Source of the DNA: Gemmatimonadota bacterium
GTDB taxonomy: Bacteria; Gemmatimonadota; Gemmatimonadetes; Gemmatimonadales; Gemmatimonadaceae
Direction: 5' to 3'
DNA: 57,434 nt
Assembly (NCBI GenBank): GCA_031127085.1
Contig: JARIEY010000003.1
Span: 1 to 57,434, forward strand
Shown: positions 36,151-44,183 of the stretch, in pieces
How the letters are laid out: the number at the start of each line of letters is the position of its first letter
Numbering within the stretch: the stretch's first letter is position 1
Made by a program: the position numbers and the translations under genes
Notes under the pieces: generated by a model
Told to the model about the DNA's origin: nothing
The model's database searches: none
What the model saw: the letters and a program-made list of their open reading frames with translations, nothing else

Positions 36151-36178
36151 TTCGCCTCGCCCTCATCCGTGCTATACT
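36151..36178 (+). promoter_or_regulatory. Promoter of mnmG
   Basis: TTCGCC (36151-36156), a 16-bp spacer and TATACT (36173-36178). The -10 ends 13 bases before the mnmG ATG, which leaves a 5' leader of about six bases without a ribosome binding site. A 9-bp inverted repeat CAAGGCGCC/GGCGCCTTG (36067-36108) lies upstream and could be an operator. Confidence 0.5.
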
Positions 36179-36191
36179 GTCCTTTCATCCC

Positions 36192-38105
36192 ATGCACACC
36201 GAGTCCCAGTTCGACGTCATCGTGATCGGCGGCGGACACGCCGGCGCCGAGGCAGCTGTTGCCGCCTCGCGGCTGGGGTGCCGCGTGGCGCTGGTGACGA
36301 GCGCCCTCGAGACCATTGGGCAGATGTCGTGCAATCCCGCCATTGGCGGGGTGGCCAAGGGAACCGTCGTGCGGGAGGTCGACGCGTTGGGCGGCGTAAT
36401 GGGGCGCGCCACCGACCTCGCCACCATCCAGTTCCGCATGTTGAACCGAGGCAAGGGTCCCGCCGTCTGGGCGCCGCGCGCGCAGGCGGATCGCGGGCTC
36501 TACCGGCGCGCGGTGCGCACCGGCGTTGAAGCGCACGCGGGCGTGGTGCTGGTGCAGGGTACCGTGGCGCGACTTCTTATGGAACACGGCCGCGTGATCG
36601 GCGTGGAGACCCTCGACCGCCGCGCGCTGGGCGCCCGCGCGGTCGTGGTGACCACCGGCACATTCGGGCGCGGCAAGATCCACATCGGCACCACCACGCA
36701 ACTTGCCGGCGGCCGCGCAGGAGAGGCCGCCACGACGCACCTCGCAGAGCAACTCGCCGACGTGGGACTCGAGGTGCGACGCTTCAAGACCGGAACGCCA
36801 CCGCGCATCGACGGCCGCAGCGTCGACTATGCCCGATGCGAACCGCAGCGGAGTGAGCTCGCTGACTTCAGCTATCGCTGGTCACACTTTCTCGCGCCGG
36901 CCGCCAGCGAAACGCTTCCCCAGATGCCGTGCTTCATTACGTACGCCGGGACCGAGGTGAAGGCGCTCGTCAGCGACTCGATTGCGCTGTCGGCGATGTA
37001 CGGTGGATCCATCGACTCGCGCGGGCCGCGTTACTGCCCAAGCATCGAAGACAAGATCGTGCGCTTCCCTGATGCGGAGCGTCATCAGCTTTTTCTCGAG
37101 CCCGAAGGGCTCGACACGCACGAACTGTACGTCAACGGACTCTCCACGTCGCTTCCGGCTGAGGTACAGCTCGCGATGCTTCGTGCGGTGCCCGGGCTCG
37201 AGCGCGCGCATATGACGCGCGCCGGCTATGCCATCGAGTACGACTACTACCCGCCCACGCAACTCGAGCCAACGTTGGCGGTACGCCAGATCACCGGCCT
37301 GTATCTCGCGGGGCAGATCAACGGGACGACGGGCTACGAAGAGGCCGCAGGGCAGGGACTCCTGGCGGGACTCAATGCGGCGCTCGCCGCCACGGATCGC
37401 GCCCCCTGCATTCTGAGCCGCGACACGTCGTACATCGCCGTCCTCATCGACGACATCGTGGCGCGCGGCGTGGATGAGCCGTATCGGCTCTTCACTTCGC
37501 GGTCGGAGTTCCGGCTCACCGTGCGGCAGGACAACGCGCTCCGTCGTCTGGCGCCCACGGCCATCGCACTCGGTCTCTACACCGACGACGAGCGCCGCGT
37601 CGTCGAGGCGCGGCTCAACGCCGAGGATCGCGCGGCACAGCTGGCGGCCTCCACGAGCGTGCGTCCCGAGCAGGTTCGCGCCCTGCTGAACTCGGCTCAG
37701 TCCGCCGAGATTCCCCACGCCATGCGGATCGCGGAACTGACGCGGCGTCAGGAGCTTTCGCTGGCGGCACTCTTCGCCGCCGCGGACGTGGCCGACGCGC
37801 CCTCAGGCGAAGCCATCATCACCGCCGAACTGGAGATCAAGTACTCAGGGTACTTCGCCCGGGAACGCGAAGCGGCCGCGCGACTGCAGCGAATGGGCGA
37901 CTTTGCGTTGGACACGGAGCTCCCGTACGCGTCGATGAAGTCGCTGTCCACTGAGGCGCGGCAGAAACTGGCTCAGCGACGCCCCGCCACGCTGGCACTC
38001 GCCGCACGCATTCCAGGCGTCAGCCCCGCCGACCTCCAGAATCTGGTGCTCGAGGTCGAGCGCTGGCGTCGGGCTCGCGCGCGTCCCGCCTCTTCGGTGT
38101 CCTGA
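36192..38105 (+). CDS. mnmG: tRNA uridine-5-carboxymethylaminomethyl modification enzyme, FAD subunit
   Basis: Acts with MnmE to modify U34 of certain tRNAs. 637 residues: an FAD-binding start [14 protein letters not shown], the conserved [15 protein letters not shown] with a reactive Cys, [11 protein letters not shown], and [18 protein letters not shown]; the C-terminal helical domain includes [15 protein letters not shown]. Length and order are standard. mnmE and the rsmG gene are not adjacent here, although parA and parB lie 3 kb downstream, a loose form of the common gidAB-par neighbourhood near replication origins. Confidence 0.97.
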   Translation: MHTESQFDVIVIGGGHAGAEAAVAASRLGCRVALVTSALETIGQMSCNPAIGGVAKGTVVREVDALGGVMGRATDLATIQFRMLNRGKGPAVWAPRAQADRGLYRRAVRTGVEAHAGVVLVQGTVARLLMEHGRVIGVETLDRRALGARAVVVTTGTFGRGKIHIGTTTQLAGGRAGEAATTHLAEQLADVGLEVRRFKTGTPPRIDGRSVDYARCEPQRSELADFSYRWSHFLAPAASETLPQMPCFITYAGTEVKALVSDSIALSAMYGGSIDSRGPRYCPSIEDKIVRFPDAERHQLFLEPEGLDTHELYVNGLSTSLPAEVQLAMLRAVPGLERAHMTRAGYAIEYDYYPPTQLEPTLAVRQITGLYLAGQINGTTGYEEAAGQGLLAGLNAALAATDRAPCILSRDTSYIAVLIDDIVARGVDEPYRLFTSRSEFRLTVRQDNALRRLAPTAIALGLYTDDERRVVEARLNAEDRAAQLAASTSVRPEQVRALLNSAQSAEIPHAMRIAELTRRQELSLAALFAAADVADAPSGEAIITAELEIKYSGYFAREREAAARLQRMGDFALDTELPYASMKSLSTEARQKLAQRRPATLALAARIPGVSPADLQNLVLEVERWRRARARPASSVS

Positions 38106-38112
38106 GCTGCCG

Positions 38113-40191
38113 ATGACGCCTGGGACGCCCGTCCGACGCGCTCCGCAGATGGCGCACCTGTGGCCGGCGCGAGTGGGGGCGTTTGTGCTCGTCATCCTGG
38201 GGTTCGTGCCGTGGGCTGCCTGGCTGCCCGTGGGTCTTGAGATGCCTGGGCTGGCCGCACAACTGCGCGACTGGACCTCCGGTGCACTGCTCACGGCCGG
38301 AATCGCCGGCTTGGCATGGCTCACCTCGCGACGCGGGCATTGGCCTACCACGCAGGCCGCTCTGACCGCGCACGCGACGGACCGTGTACCGGCACGCGAG
38401 GCCCGGGCTCGCTATTTAGTAGCATTTGGCTCCTTAATACTCTACGCCTGGGTCGCCACGGCGGTATTCTCCCGACGTCCGCTCTTGATCGATGAGTTGG
38501 CGCAACTGTGGCAGGCACAGCGCTTCGCTGAGGGGCGCCTGTGGCTGCCGATGCCGGCACACCGGGAGTTCTTCTCCTTCCTGCATCTCGTGGACGTGAG
38601 CGATCGCGTCTACGCCCAGTTCCCGCCCGGCGGCCCCTTCATGCTCTGGCTTGGCGTGGCCGTCGGCGCAGCCTGGCTCGTGGGGCCGGTCTGCGGGGCC
38701 GTCAGTGTCTGGCTCTTTGCGCGCCTGGCTCGCGCGGCGGAACCAACAGCCAGCAGCCGTTGGGTGCTGGGCGCCACGCTGCTTTTTGCGCTCACGCCGT
38801 TCGGTGTCTTCATGTTCGGCTCGTACATGAACCATGTGACGGCGCTGCTGTGGATCTTGGTCGCCGTCACCTCGCTCGCCGCACTGACGAGCGACGCGGA
38901 GCCGGCGTGCCTCCCGCGGAGGAATGCCCTGCGTGCGCTGGTGCTTGGTCTCGCACTGGTACTTGCCGCGACCATTCGGCCGCTCGATGCCTTTGCCTTC
39001 GCGCTTCCGGCAGCCATCTGGCTTGTGGCGCGCGCCGGACGTTCGCCGCAGCGTTGGATGGAGAATGTGATCGCTGGCATTGGGGTCGTTATTCCGTTTG
39101 CCGCGATGATGTACGTCAATCAGCAGACCACCGGCCACCCGCTGCGCTTTGGCTACGAAGTGCTGTGGGGCGCCTCGCACGGGCTGGGCTTTCACGCCGC
39201 CCCGTGGGGAGAACCCCACACGCCGCTGCGCGGATTCGCACTCGCCTCGCTCTACCAGTGGCGCTTGCAGAGCTATCTGTTTGAGACGCCGTTTCCGTCG
39301 CTGCTGCTTCCGCTCGCCGGCCTTGGGCTGGCGCAGCGCGTGAGCGCGCTGGATCGCTATCTGCTGGCCTCGAGCGGATTGGTCATCCTCTTCTATCTGC
39401 TCTACTGGCACGACGGCTTCTACCTCGGCCCGCGATTCGTTGTCGCCCTGCTCCCTGCGCTTGTGCTCTGGAGCGCGCGCGTTCCGCGGCTGGTTCGCGA
39501 TCGCGTGGCGTCTCCCCACGTACAGCGCGCGGTGCGCGCCGCACTGGCCTTCGGCATCGTCGGCGCCATCGTTTTCAATCTGCCGGTCCGCATCGCCACC
39601 TACCGAGCTGGCCTTACGTCGATGCGCGTGGACTATGCGCGTACCGCCGAGACGGCTGGTGTAACCAATGCGCTGGTCTTTGTGCGCGAGAGCTGGGGAG
39701 CGCAGCTGGTGGCCCGCCTGTGGGCGCTCGGTGTTCCCCGCTCGATGACGGAGCTGGTGTACCGTGGCACGGACACGTGTCATCTGGAGGAGGAGGTTAC
39801 GCGGCTCGAGCGCGCCGGATTGCGCGACGCAGCCGCGGTGGCACCACTCCATGCGTTGCTCGCACAGGATTCGGCGTTCGTCGTCAAGAGTACGATGACG
39901 CCTGATCCGACGGAGCGTGTGCGCCCTGGGGCGGAGTATTCGCGAACCTGCCTGCAGCGCATTACGGAAGACCGCGCCGGCTTCCTGCACTACGCGCCGC
40001 TGCGTCTGGTGACCACCGGGGGCAACATCTACGCGCGCGACCTGCACGCCCGCGACTCGCTGCTGCTCGCTGAGCATCCGGACCGCCCCGTGTATCTGCT
40101 TACGCGCGCCGGAACGCGCGTCGATGATCGGCTTGTTTTTCTTCCGCTGCGTCGCGACTCATTGGCCGCGGCCTGGCGCAGCGACCGCTAA
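38113..40191 (+). CDS. GT-C type membrane glycosyltransferase (ArnT/PMT-like)
   Basis: 692 residues with ten or more membrane segments in the first 450 and a soluble C-terminal part. RRPLLIDELAQLWQAQRFAEG carries the acidic pair in the first outer loop that marks lipid-linked sugar transferases of the GT39/GT-C fold. Probable transfer of a sugar from a polyprenyl phosphate donor to an unknown acceptor. It starts 7 bp after mnmG and is probably co-transcribed. Codons 102-110 include TTA-GTA-GCA and TTA-ATA, very rare here, and overlap a dyad motif. Confidence 0.8.
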   Translation: MTPGTPVRRAPQMAHLWPARVGAFVLVILGFVPWAAWLPVGLEMPGLAAQLRDWTSGALLTAGIAGLAWLTSRRGHWPTTQAALTAHATDRVPAREARARYLVAFGSLILYAWVATAVFSRRPLLIDELAQLWQAQRFAEGRLWLPMPAHREFFSFLHLVDVSDRVYAQFPPGGPFMLWLGVAVGAAWLVGPVCGAVSVWLFARLARAAEPTASSRWVLGATLLFALTPFGVFMFGSYMNHVTALLWILVAVTSLAALTSDAEPACLPRRNALRALVLGLALVLAATIRPLDAFAFALPAAIWLVARAGRSPQRWMENVIAGIGVVIPFAAMMYVNQQTTGHPLRFGYEVLWGASHGLGFHAAPWGEPHTPLRGFALASLYQWRLQSYLFETPFPSLLLPLAGLGLAQRVSALDRYLLASSGLVILFYLLYWHDGFYLGPRFVVALLPALVLWSARVPRLVRDRVASPHVQRAVRAALAFGIVGAIVFNLPVRIATYRAGLTSMRVDYARTAETAGVTNALVFVRESWGAQLVARLWALGVPRSMTELVYRGTDTCHLEEEVTRLERAGLRDAAAVAPLHALLAQDSAFVVKSTMTPDPTERVRPGAEYSRTCLQRITEDRAGFLHYAPLRLVTTGGNIYARDLHARDSLLLAEHPDRPVYLLTRAGTRVDDRLVFLPLRRDSLAAAWRSDR
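38417..38435. repeat. AT-rich dyad, copy 2
   Basis: TAGTAGC-ATTTG-GCTCCTT inside the glycosyltransferase gene. The left half is identical to copy 1 and the right half matches at five of seven positions, with the same 5-bp spacing. It is embedded in an AT-rich patch of about 30 bases. Confidence 0.55.
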
Positions 40192-40210
40192 TCCCTGTTG
40201 CCCACCGGTT

Positions 40211-40330
40211 GGCAGGGCGCGGCGGGGCGCGGCGGGGCGCGGCGGGGCGCGGCGGGGCGCGGCAGGGCGCGGCAGGGCGCGGCAGGGCGCGGCAGGGCGC
40301 GGCAGGGCGCGGCGGGGTGCGGCGGGGTGC
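40211..40330. repeat. 10-bp GC-rich tandem repeat
   Basis: Twelve head-to-tail copies of ggcRgggcgc (four with G at the variable position, then five with A, and two end copies reading ggcggggtgc) follow the glycosyltransferase stop. The unit is close to one DNA helical turn. Open frames through it on both strands are artefacts. Confidence 0.95.
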
Positions 40331-40516
40331 GGCGTAGGCGAGCGGGGGCGAGGGCCGGGAGGCGCCGCGCACCACACCGCGGAACTACTCACAGTCCCGC
40401 GTGTGCAAGATCTGGGGGTTCACGCGTCCTGTTATATGGATCCCCGAGCGCCGCGGAGGCGCTTAAATAGTACCTATATGCTACTAATTATTCCCGATAA
40501 ACGCGTCGGAGGACTC
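40331..40516 (+). promoter_or_regulatory. Upstream region of the SIMPL gene
   Basis: The 186 bases between the 10-bp repeat and the SIMPL start contain no gene. The last 60 are AT-rich and include dyad copy 3. A -10-like TATATG/TACTAAT region overlaps the dyad, so the dyad could act as an operator. CGGAGGA precedes the ATG. Confidence 0.5.
40468..40486. repeat. AT-rich dyad, copy 3 (intergenic)
   Basis: TAGTACC-TATAT-GCTACTA, 31 bp before the SIMPL start codon. Six of seven positions in one half and all seven in the other match copy 1. It is the only copy in a non-coding position. Confidence 0.65.
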
Positions 40517-41242
40517 ATGAAGGGGCTGCAAATTTCCCGTCTGCTGTACGCCGCCATTGCCCTGGCTGCTTGGCCCGGTGTGAGCCGAGCGCAGCAGACT
40601 TCTGGTGCAGTGCCGCAGGTGCTGACCGTGGGGCGTGGAGAGGTTGAGGTAAAGCCGGATCGTGCCAGACTGGAGGTTGGCGTCGAAACCCGCGCATCGT
40701 CCGCCGCCGCCGCCGCCGCCGAAAACAGTCGCCGCCAGCGTGGGGTGCTCGATACGCTGCAGCGTATGGGCATCCTTCCCGATCAGATTCAGACCGCCAA
40801 CCTCCAGGTGACCCCAGAGATGGTATACCCTGGCCAGGGACAGCCACCTAGGGTCTCAGGATATGTCGCGCGCAACTCGGTTCGCGTGGAGGTACTGAAA
40901 CTGGAGCAGACCGGAAGTCTCGTGGATGCTGCCCTCGCCAAGGGCGCCACGGGTGTGATGGGGGTGAACTTCTATTCTTCCAAGCACGCCGAAGCACGAC
41001 GCGAGGCGCTGGCCAGAGCCGTAGTGGCCGCTCGGCTCGACGCCGAAGCGATGGCAAAGGCGGCGGGATACCAGCTCGGGCTCCTGCTCGAAATCTCAAG
41101 CGGCGGCCCATCGGACGGTCCCATAATGCTCGCAATGGCGACGTCCCCTCGGATGGCTGCGATGGCGGACCAGACACCGGTGAATCCTGGCGAGATCAAG
41201 GTGAGCGAGAGCGTCACGGTGCGCTGGGCGATCAAGCAGTAG
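40517..41242 (+). CDS. SIMPL (DUF541) domain exported protein
   Basis: 241 residues with a signal peptide (SRLLYAAIALAAWPGVSRAQ). The SIMPL/DUF541 pattern follows: VLTVGRGEVEVKPDRARLEVGVET, a coiled region, YVARNSVRVEV and a final SESVTVRWAI. Family members are periplasmic or membrane-linked and form oligomers. Roles proposed for relatives include stress protection, and none is certain. CGGAGGA six bases upstream fixes the ATG at 40517; the frame further upstream only reads through the repeat array. parS begins 14 bp after its stop. Confidence 0.88.
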   Translation: MKGLQISRLLYAAIALAAWPGVSRAQQTSGAVPQVLTVGRGEVEVKPDRARLEVGVETRASSAAAAAAENSRRQRGVLDTLQRMGILPDQIQTANLQVTPEMVYPGQGQPPRVSGYVARNSVRVEVLKLEQTGSLVDAALAKGATGVMGVNFYSSKHAEARREALARAVVAARLDAEAMAKAAGYQLGLLLEISSGGPSDGPIMLAMATSPRMAAMADQTPVNPGEIKVSESVTVRWAIKQ

Positions 41243-41256
41243 GATTCCGTGTGGAT

Positions 41257-41272
41257 TGTTCCACGTGGAACA
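41257..41272. promoter_or_regulatory. parS: parS centromere site
   Basis: TGTTCCACGTGGAACA, a perfect 16-bp palindrome extended to 20 bp by flanking AT/AT, 80 bp before parA. It matches the widely conserved ParB-binding parS consensus (TGTTTCACGTGAAACA) except at one symmetric pair, a common variant. ParB should load here and spread. It is the only such site I found in the window. Confidence 0.95.
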
Positions 41273-41291
41273 ATTGTGCTAGCAATTGTCG

Positions 41292-41327
41292 GAACGGGAG
41301 GCCAATATTCGGCCTCCCGTTCTCTTT
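41292..41327 (+). terminator. Intrinsic terminator between parS and parA
   Basis: A perfect 12-bp stem (41292-41303 with 41311-41322), a 7-base loop AATATTC and TCTTT after it. It would end SIMPL transcription. It leaves only about 25 bases before the parA start, so parA's own promoter must overlap it, or parA depends on read-through. Confidence 0.85.
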
Positions 41328-41351
41328 GCACCCCATCGGAGTTGTCGGATT

Positions 41352-42134
41352 TTGGCTCGAATTATTGCCATTGCGAATCAGAAGGGCGGCGTTGGAAAGA
41401 CAACGACCGCTGTGAACTTGGCTGCGAGTCTGGCGGCCGCCGAGCAACGCGTCTTGCTGGTGGACGGCGATCCCCAGGGCAACTGCACGAGTGGGATCGG
41501 CATCACGCGTGACGATATCCGGTATTCGACGTACGACGTGCTCCTGGATCCTGCGATGATCGGGCAGGCTGTTCTCTCGGAGATCCAGTTCCGCTTTCTC
41601 TCGGTGTTGCCGGCGACGCAGGATCTTGCGGCCGCCGAGGTTGAGCTGGTGGAGAAGGAGGACCGTGAGCTTTCGATGCGCCGCGCACTGGAACGGGTGG
41701 CCAGTGATTTTGACTTTGTGTTGATCGATTGCCCGCCGTCGCTCGGCCTGATCACCATCAACATGCTGGCCGCGGCGGACGCTGTTCTGATTCCTCTGCA
41801 GTGCGAGTACTACGCGCTCGAGGGGCTGAGTCAGCTGCTCAACACGGTGAATCTGGTGCAACGCGGCGTGAACCCGTCGCTGGGCATCGATGGGGTGGTG
41901 CTGACGATGTACGATGCGCGCCTTAATCTCTCGCGACAGGTGGCTGCCGATGCGCGGGAATACTTTGGATCGAAGGTCTTCCAGAGCGTCGTTCCGCGGA
42001 ATGTTCGCTTGGCGGAAGCGCCGAGTTTTGGCAAGCCAATCATCCTGTATGACGTCGCTTCGGTTGGGGCACAGGCTTATATGGGCGTTGCCAAAGAGTT
42101 GATTGAGAAAACAACGGCTAATTCCGCTATATAG
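41352..42134 (+). CDS. parA: Chromosome-partitioning ATPase
   Basis: 260 residues from a TTG start giving the standard N-terminus MARIIAIANQKGGVGKTTT. The deviant Walker A has the signature Lys11 and the catalytic Lys16. VDGDPQGNCTSG and LIDCPPSLGL complete the ATP site. DNA-bound ParA-ATP forms the gradient that moves ParB-parS complexes. The 22-codon extension to an ATG at 41286 would begin inside the terminator region and lacks family similarity. GGAG is ten bases upstream of the TTG. Operon with parB. Confidence 0.95.
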   Translation: MARIIAIANQKGGVGKTTTAVNLAASLAAAEQRVLLVDGDPQGNCTSGIGITRDDIRYSTYDVLLDPAMIGQAVLSEIQFRFLSVLPATQDLAAAEVELVEKEDRELSMRRALERVASDFDFVLIDCPPSLGLITINMLAAADAVLIPLQCEYYALEGLSQLLNTVNLVQRGVNPSLGIDGVVLTMYDARLNLSRQVAADAREYFGSKVFQSVVPRNVRLAEAPSFGKPIILYDVASVGAQAYMGVAKELIEKTTANSAI

Positions 42135-42194
42135 CCGCCTTTTTCGATACATAACACAGACATAATAACGCCACACATAGATCATTAATGCAAA

Positions 42195-43112
42195 ATGGCT
42201 GATAAACCTCGCCTTGGACGTGGATTGGAAGCGCTTCTTTCCAGTCGCCCTGTTGCCAGATCCGACGCACCGCGCGCCGCAGGTGAGCGTGACGGTCTGC
42301 GCCGGCTGCCCATCGCACAGATTCGCCCAAACCCGATGCAGCCGCGCAAGGAATTTCGCGAGGAGGATCTGGCAGACCTCGAAGCGAGCCTGCGCGTCAA
42401 TGGGTTAATCCAGCCGGTCAGTGTGCGCCCGTCGCCCACGGGCACGGGCTATGAGTTGATTGCCGGTGAACGCCGGTTCCGTGCAGCCCAGCGTCTGAAC
42501 TGGAGCGAAATTCCCGCGATCGTTCGCGAGATTAACGACAAAGAACTGCTGACCCTGGCGCTTGTCGAAAATCTACAGCGCGCGGACCTCAACCCCATTG
42601 AAGAGGCCGAAGGGTATCAGCAGTTGATGTCGACGTATTCGCTGACGCAGCAGGAGACGGCGGAGATTGTCGGCAAGGATCGATCGACGATTGCCAATAT
42701 GCTGCGTCTCCTTGGTCTGCCGGCGTCGGTGCGCCGGCAGGTGCGCGACGGGGCGATTTCGCTGGGGCATGCCCGCGCATTGCTCGCCCTTGGCGATGAC
42801 ATTCGCATCGCGGACCTGGCGAAGATCGTGGTCGCCGAGGGACTGAGTGTGCGTGAGGTAGAACAGCGGGTGCGCGAAACGACTGGCGGGCGGGCGCGTC
42901 CGAAGAAGAGTGCCGCAACCAAGGCGGGAAACCATCGTCCCGCCGAAGCACGGCAGATTGAAGAGCAGCTGCGGCGGAGATTCCAGACCGATGTGAAGCT
43001 CACGCTCACCGGCACGGCGCAAGGACAGATCAGCCTGTCGTTCTACAACAATGAAGATCTCTCGCGCTTGCTCGAGCTGCTGCTCGAGGGCGCCGAGCAG
43101 GGGCTCACGTGA
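42195..43112 (+). CDS. parB: Chromosome-partitioning CTPase and parS-binding protein
   Basis: 305 residues. LGRGLEALL at 7-15 is the ParA-stimulating N-terminal tail. GERRFRA (91-97) and ENLQR (125-129) form the CTP-binding pocket. The helix-turn-helix lies around TQQETAEIVGKDRSTIANMLRLL. The C-terminal dimer domain ends the protein. It binds the parS site 0.9 kb upstream and spreads as a CTP clamp. The 60-bp gap after parA is AT-rich and has no Shine-Dalgarno, so a separate promoter is possible. Its stop overlaps the next gene (GTGA). Confidence 0.96.
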   Translation: MADKPRLGRGLEALLSSRPVARSDAPRAAGERDGLRRLPIAQIRPNPMQPRKEFREEDLADLEASLRVNGLIQPVSVRPSPTGTGYELIAGERRFRAAQRLNWSEIPAIVREINDKELLTLALVENLQRADLNPIEEAEGYQQLMSTYSLTQQETAEIVGKDRSTIANMLRLLGLPASVRRQVRDGAISLGHARALLALGDDIRIADLAKIVVAEGLSVREVEQRVRETTGGRARPKKSAATKAGNHRPAEARQIEEQLRRRFQTDVKLTLTGTAQGQISLSFYNNEDLSRLLELLLEGAEQGLT

Positions 43113-43609
43113 CCTCGCCGGACAAGGACCCGACCGGGCGTGAACACGGGAACGTGTTTGGGCGCGGCTGGGGAAACATGTTCATCCACGTGCAACGAGA
43201 GAGCGGCCTTGCGCACCGCACGCTCGTGCTGCGTCCCTGGCAGGTGCAGGCCCTTCGGCTCGTTGTCTCCCGGTGGTTTGCCGCCATCGTAACCATTGCC
43301 GTGTTGAGCTGGGGCTACTTCGCCGTGCAGACCTCGCGTATGCCGTTTCTCACGCGTCGTATTACACACCTTGAACAGGACGCCGCCAAGATCGACACCC
43401 TGCAGGCCACACTGGAACAGTTGCAGCGGCGTTATGATCAAGTGCAGCAGATGCTAAGTGCCGCCGCCAAGTCGACGTCGACCGCGGCCCCCGGACCGAG
43501 CGCTGGACCAGGTCGGACTGCCGACAAGCCGGCAGCGACCGCGCCGAGCGCACCCCCGGTGCAGGCGACTGGAAAATCACCGACCAAGACACCCTCCCCT
43601 TCGAACTGA
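43109..43609 (+). CDS. Single-pass membrane protein with coiled coil, between parB and bactofilin
   Basis: 166 residues. The N-terminal 50 (FIHVQRESGLAHRTLVLRPW) resemble, from memory, the start of M23 peptidases that accompany bactofilins. A membrane segment at about 57-73 follows, then a coiled coil at about 83-115 and a Ser/Ala/Pro/Thr-rich disordered tail. There is no peptidase domain. The GTG start overlaps the parB stop, so it should be translated with ParB. A link between the membrane, ParB and the bactofilin is my inference; the family is unknown. Confidence 0.75.
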   Translation: MTSPDKDPTGREHGNVFGRGWGNMFIHVQRESGLAHRTLVLRPWQVQALRLVVSRWFAAIVTIAVLSWGYFAVQTSRMPFLTRRITHLEQDAAKIDTLQATLEQLQRRYDQVQQMLSAAAKSTSTAAPGPSAGPGRTADKPAATAPSAPPVQATGKSPTKTPSPSN

Positions 43610-43628
43610 CGCACGACAGGAGACCCCC

Positions 43629-44066
43629 GTGGCACTGCTCAGAAAAGACGGCGACAAGGGAGACCCGCGCGGTGGCGCGACTGAAGCGGCCCTTTCGATT
43701 ATCGCGGCCGGGATGCGCATCACCGGTGATATCGAAACGACGGGCACACTGAAGATCGATGGTCGGGTGGACGGCTCGGTGATCGGCGCGCGCCAGATGA
43801 TGCTTGGGCGCAACGGCGCCATCAAAGGCAACGTGCACGCCGGCGAAGTGGTGATTGGCGGTCAGGTGGATGGTTCGATCGTCGCCGATGAGCGTCTTGA
43901 GTTGCAGGGGAGCGCCGTGGTCAACGGCGATATAGAAACCAAGTCGATCGTCGTGCTTGAAGGCGCGCGCATCAACGGCGCGGTTCGGATGCACGAGATT
44001 CGACTGGTCGGCGCTCAGGGCGTTGCCCAGGGTGGCGCTGATAGGCAGGCGAGCGGCGGTGCTTAG
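43629..44066 (+). CDS. Bactofilin
   Basis: 145 residues. The core (GMRITGDIETTGTLKIDGRVDGSV through ARINGAVRMHEI) is a right-handed beta helix of repeated short strands with G-D/I-x-G turns, flanked by short disordered tails. Bactofilins polymerise without nucleotide into membrane-associated filaments that position wall enzymes or, in Myxococcus, the ParABS machinery. GTG 43629 has AGGAG about six bases upstream. It lies 19 bp after the coiled-coil gene in the parAB operon. Confidence 0.92.
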   Translation: MALLRKDGDKGDPRGGATEAALSIIAAGMRITGDIETTGTLKIDGRVDGSVIGARQMMLGRNGAIKGNVHAGEVVIGGQVDGSIVADERLELQGSAVVNGDIETKSIVVLEGARINGAVRMHEIRLVGAQGVAQGGADRQASGGA

Positions 44067-44112
44067 TTCGCCTGACGTGGCGGGCCAACAACGAGGCCAC
44101 ATTCGAGTTATC

Positions 44113-44170
44113 AACAGGAAGAAACACTGACAATCATATGTTTTCTTGTTCCTGTTAATCCTTTGTCAGT
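44113..44170 (+). promoter_or_regulatory. Interleaved inverted repeats / pseudoknot leader of the nucleoside-transporter operon
   Basis: Arm A AACAGGAAGAAA (44113-44124) pairs with TTTCTT (44142-44147) and CCTGTT (44151-44156), with a 3-base bulge. The loop contains ACTGACAA (44126-44133), which pairs perfectly with TTGTCAGT (44163-44170) downstream. The order A-B-A'-B' is that of an H-type pseudoknot. The segment is AT-rich and ends 14 bp before the operon's first ATG. It could be an RNA switch, or two overlapping protein operators. Confidence 0.55.
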
Positions 44171-44183
44171 AAACACTTTATAA

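Noticed and set aside
38434-40077. 547-codon minus-strand open frame within the GT-C gene
   Set aside because: The plus strand encodes a coherent multi-pass membrane protein, and the antisense product is Arg/Gln/Glu-rich without structure.
40100-40470. Frames through the 10-bp repeat encoding Arg/Gly/Ala-rich or Pro-rich peptides, and the long upstream extension of the SIMPL gene
   Set aside because: The SIMPL signal peptide and Shine-Dalgarno fix the start at 40517; the remainder is repeat read-through.
41257-41272. The palindrome at parS as a simple transcription-factor operator
   Set aside because: It matches the parS consensus closely and lies next to parA and parB, so the centromere reading is far more likely.
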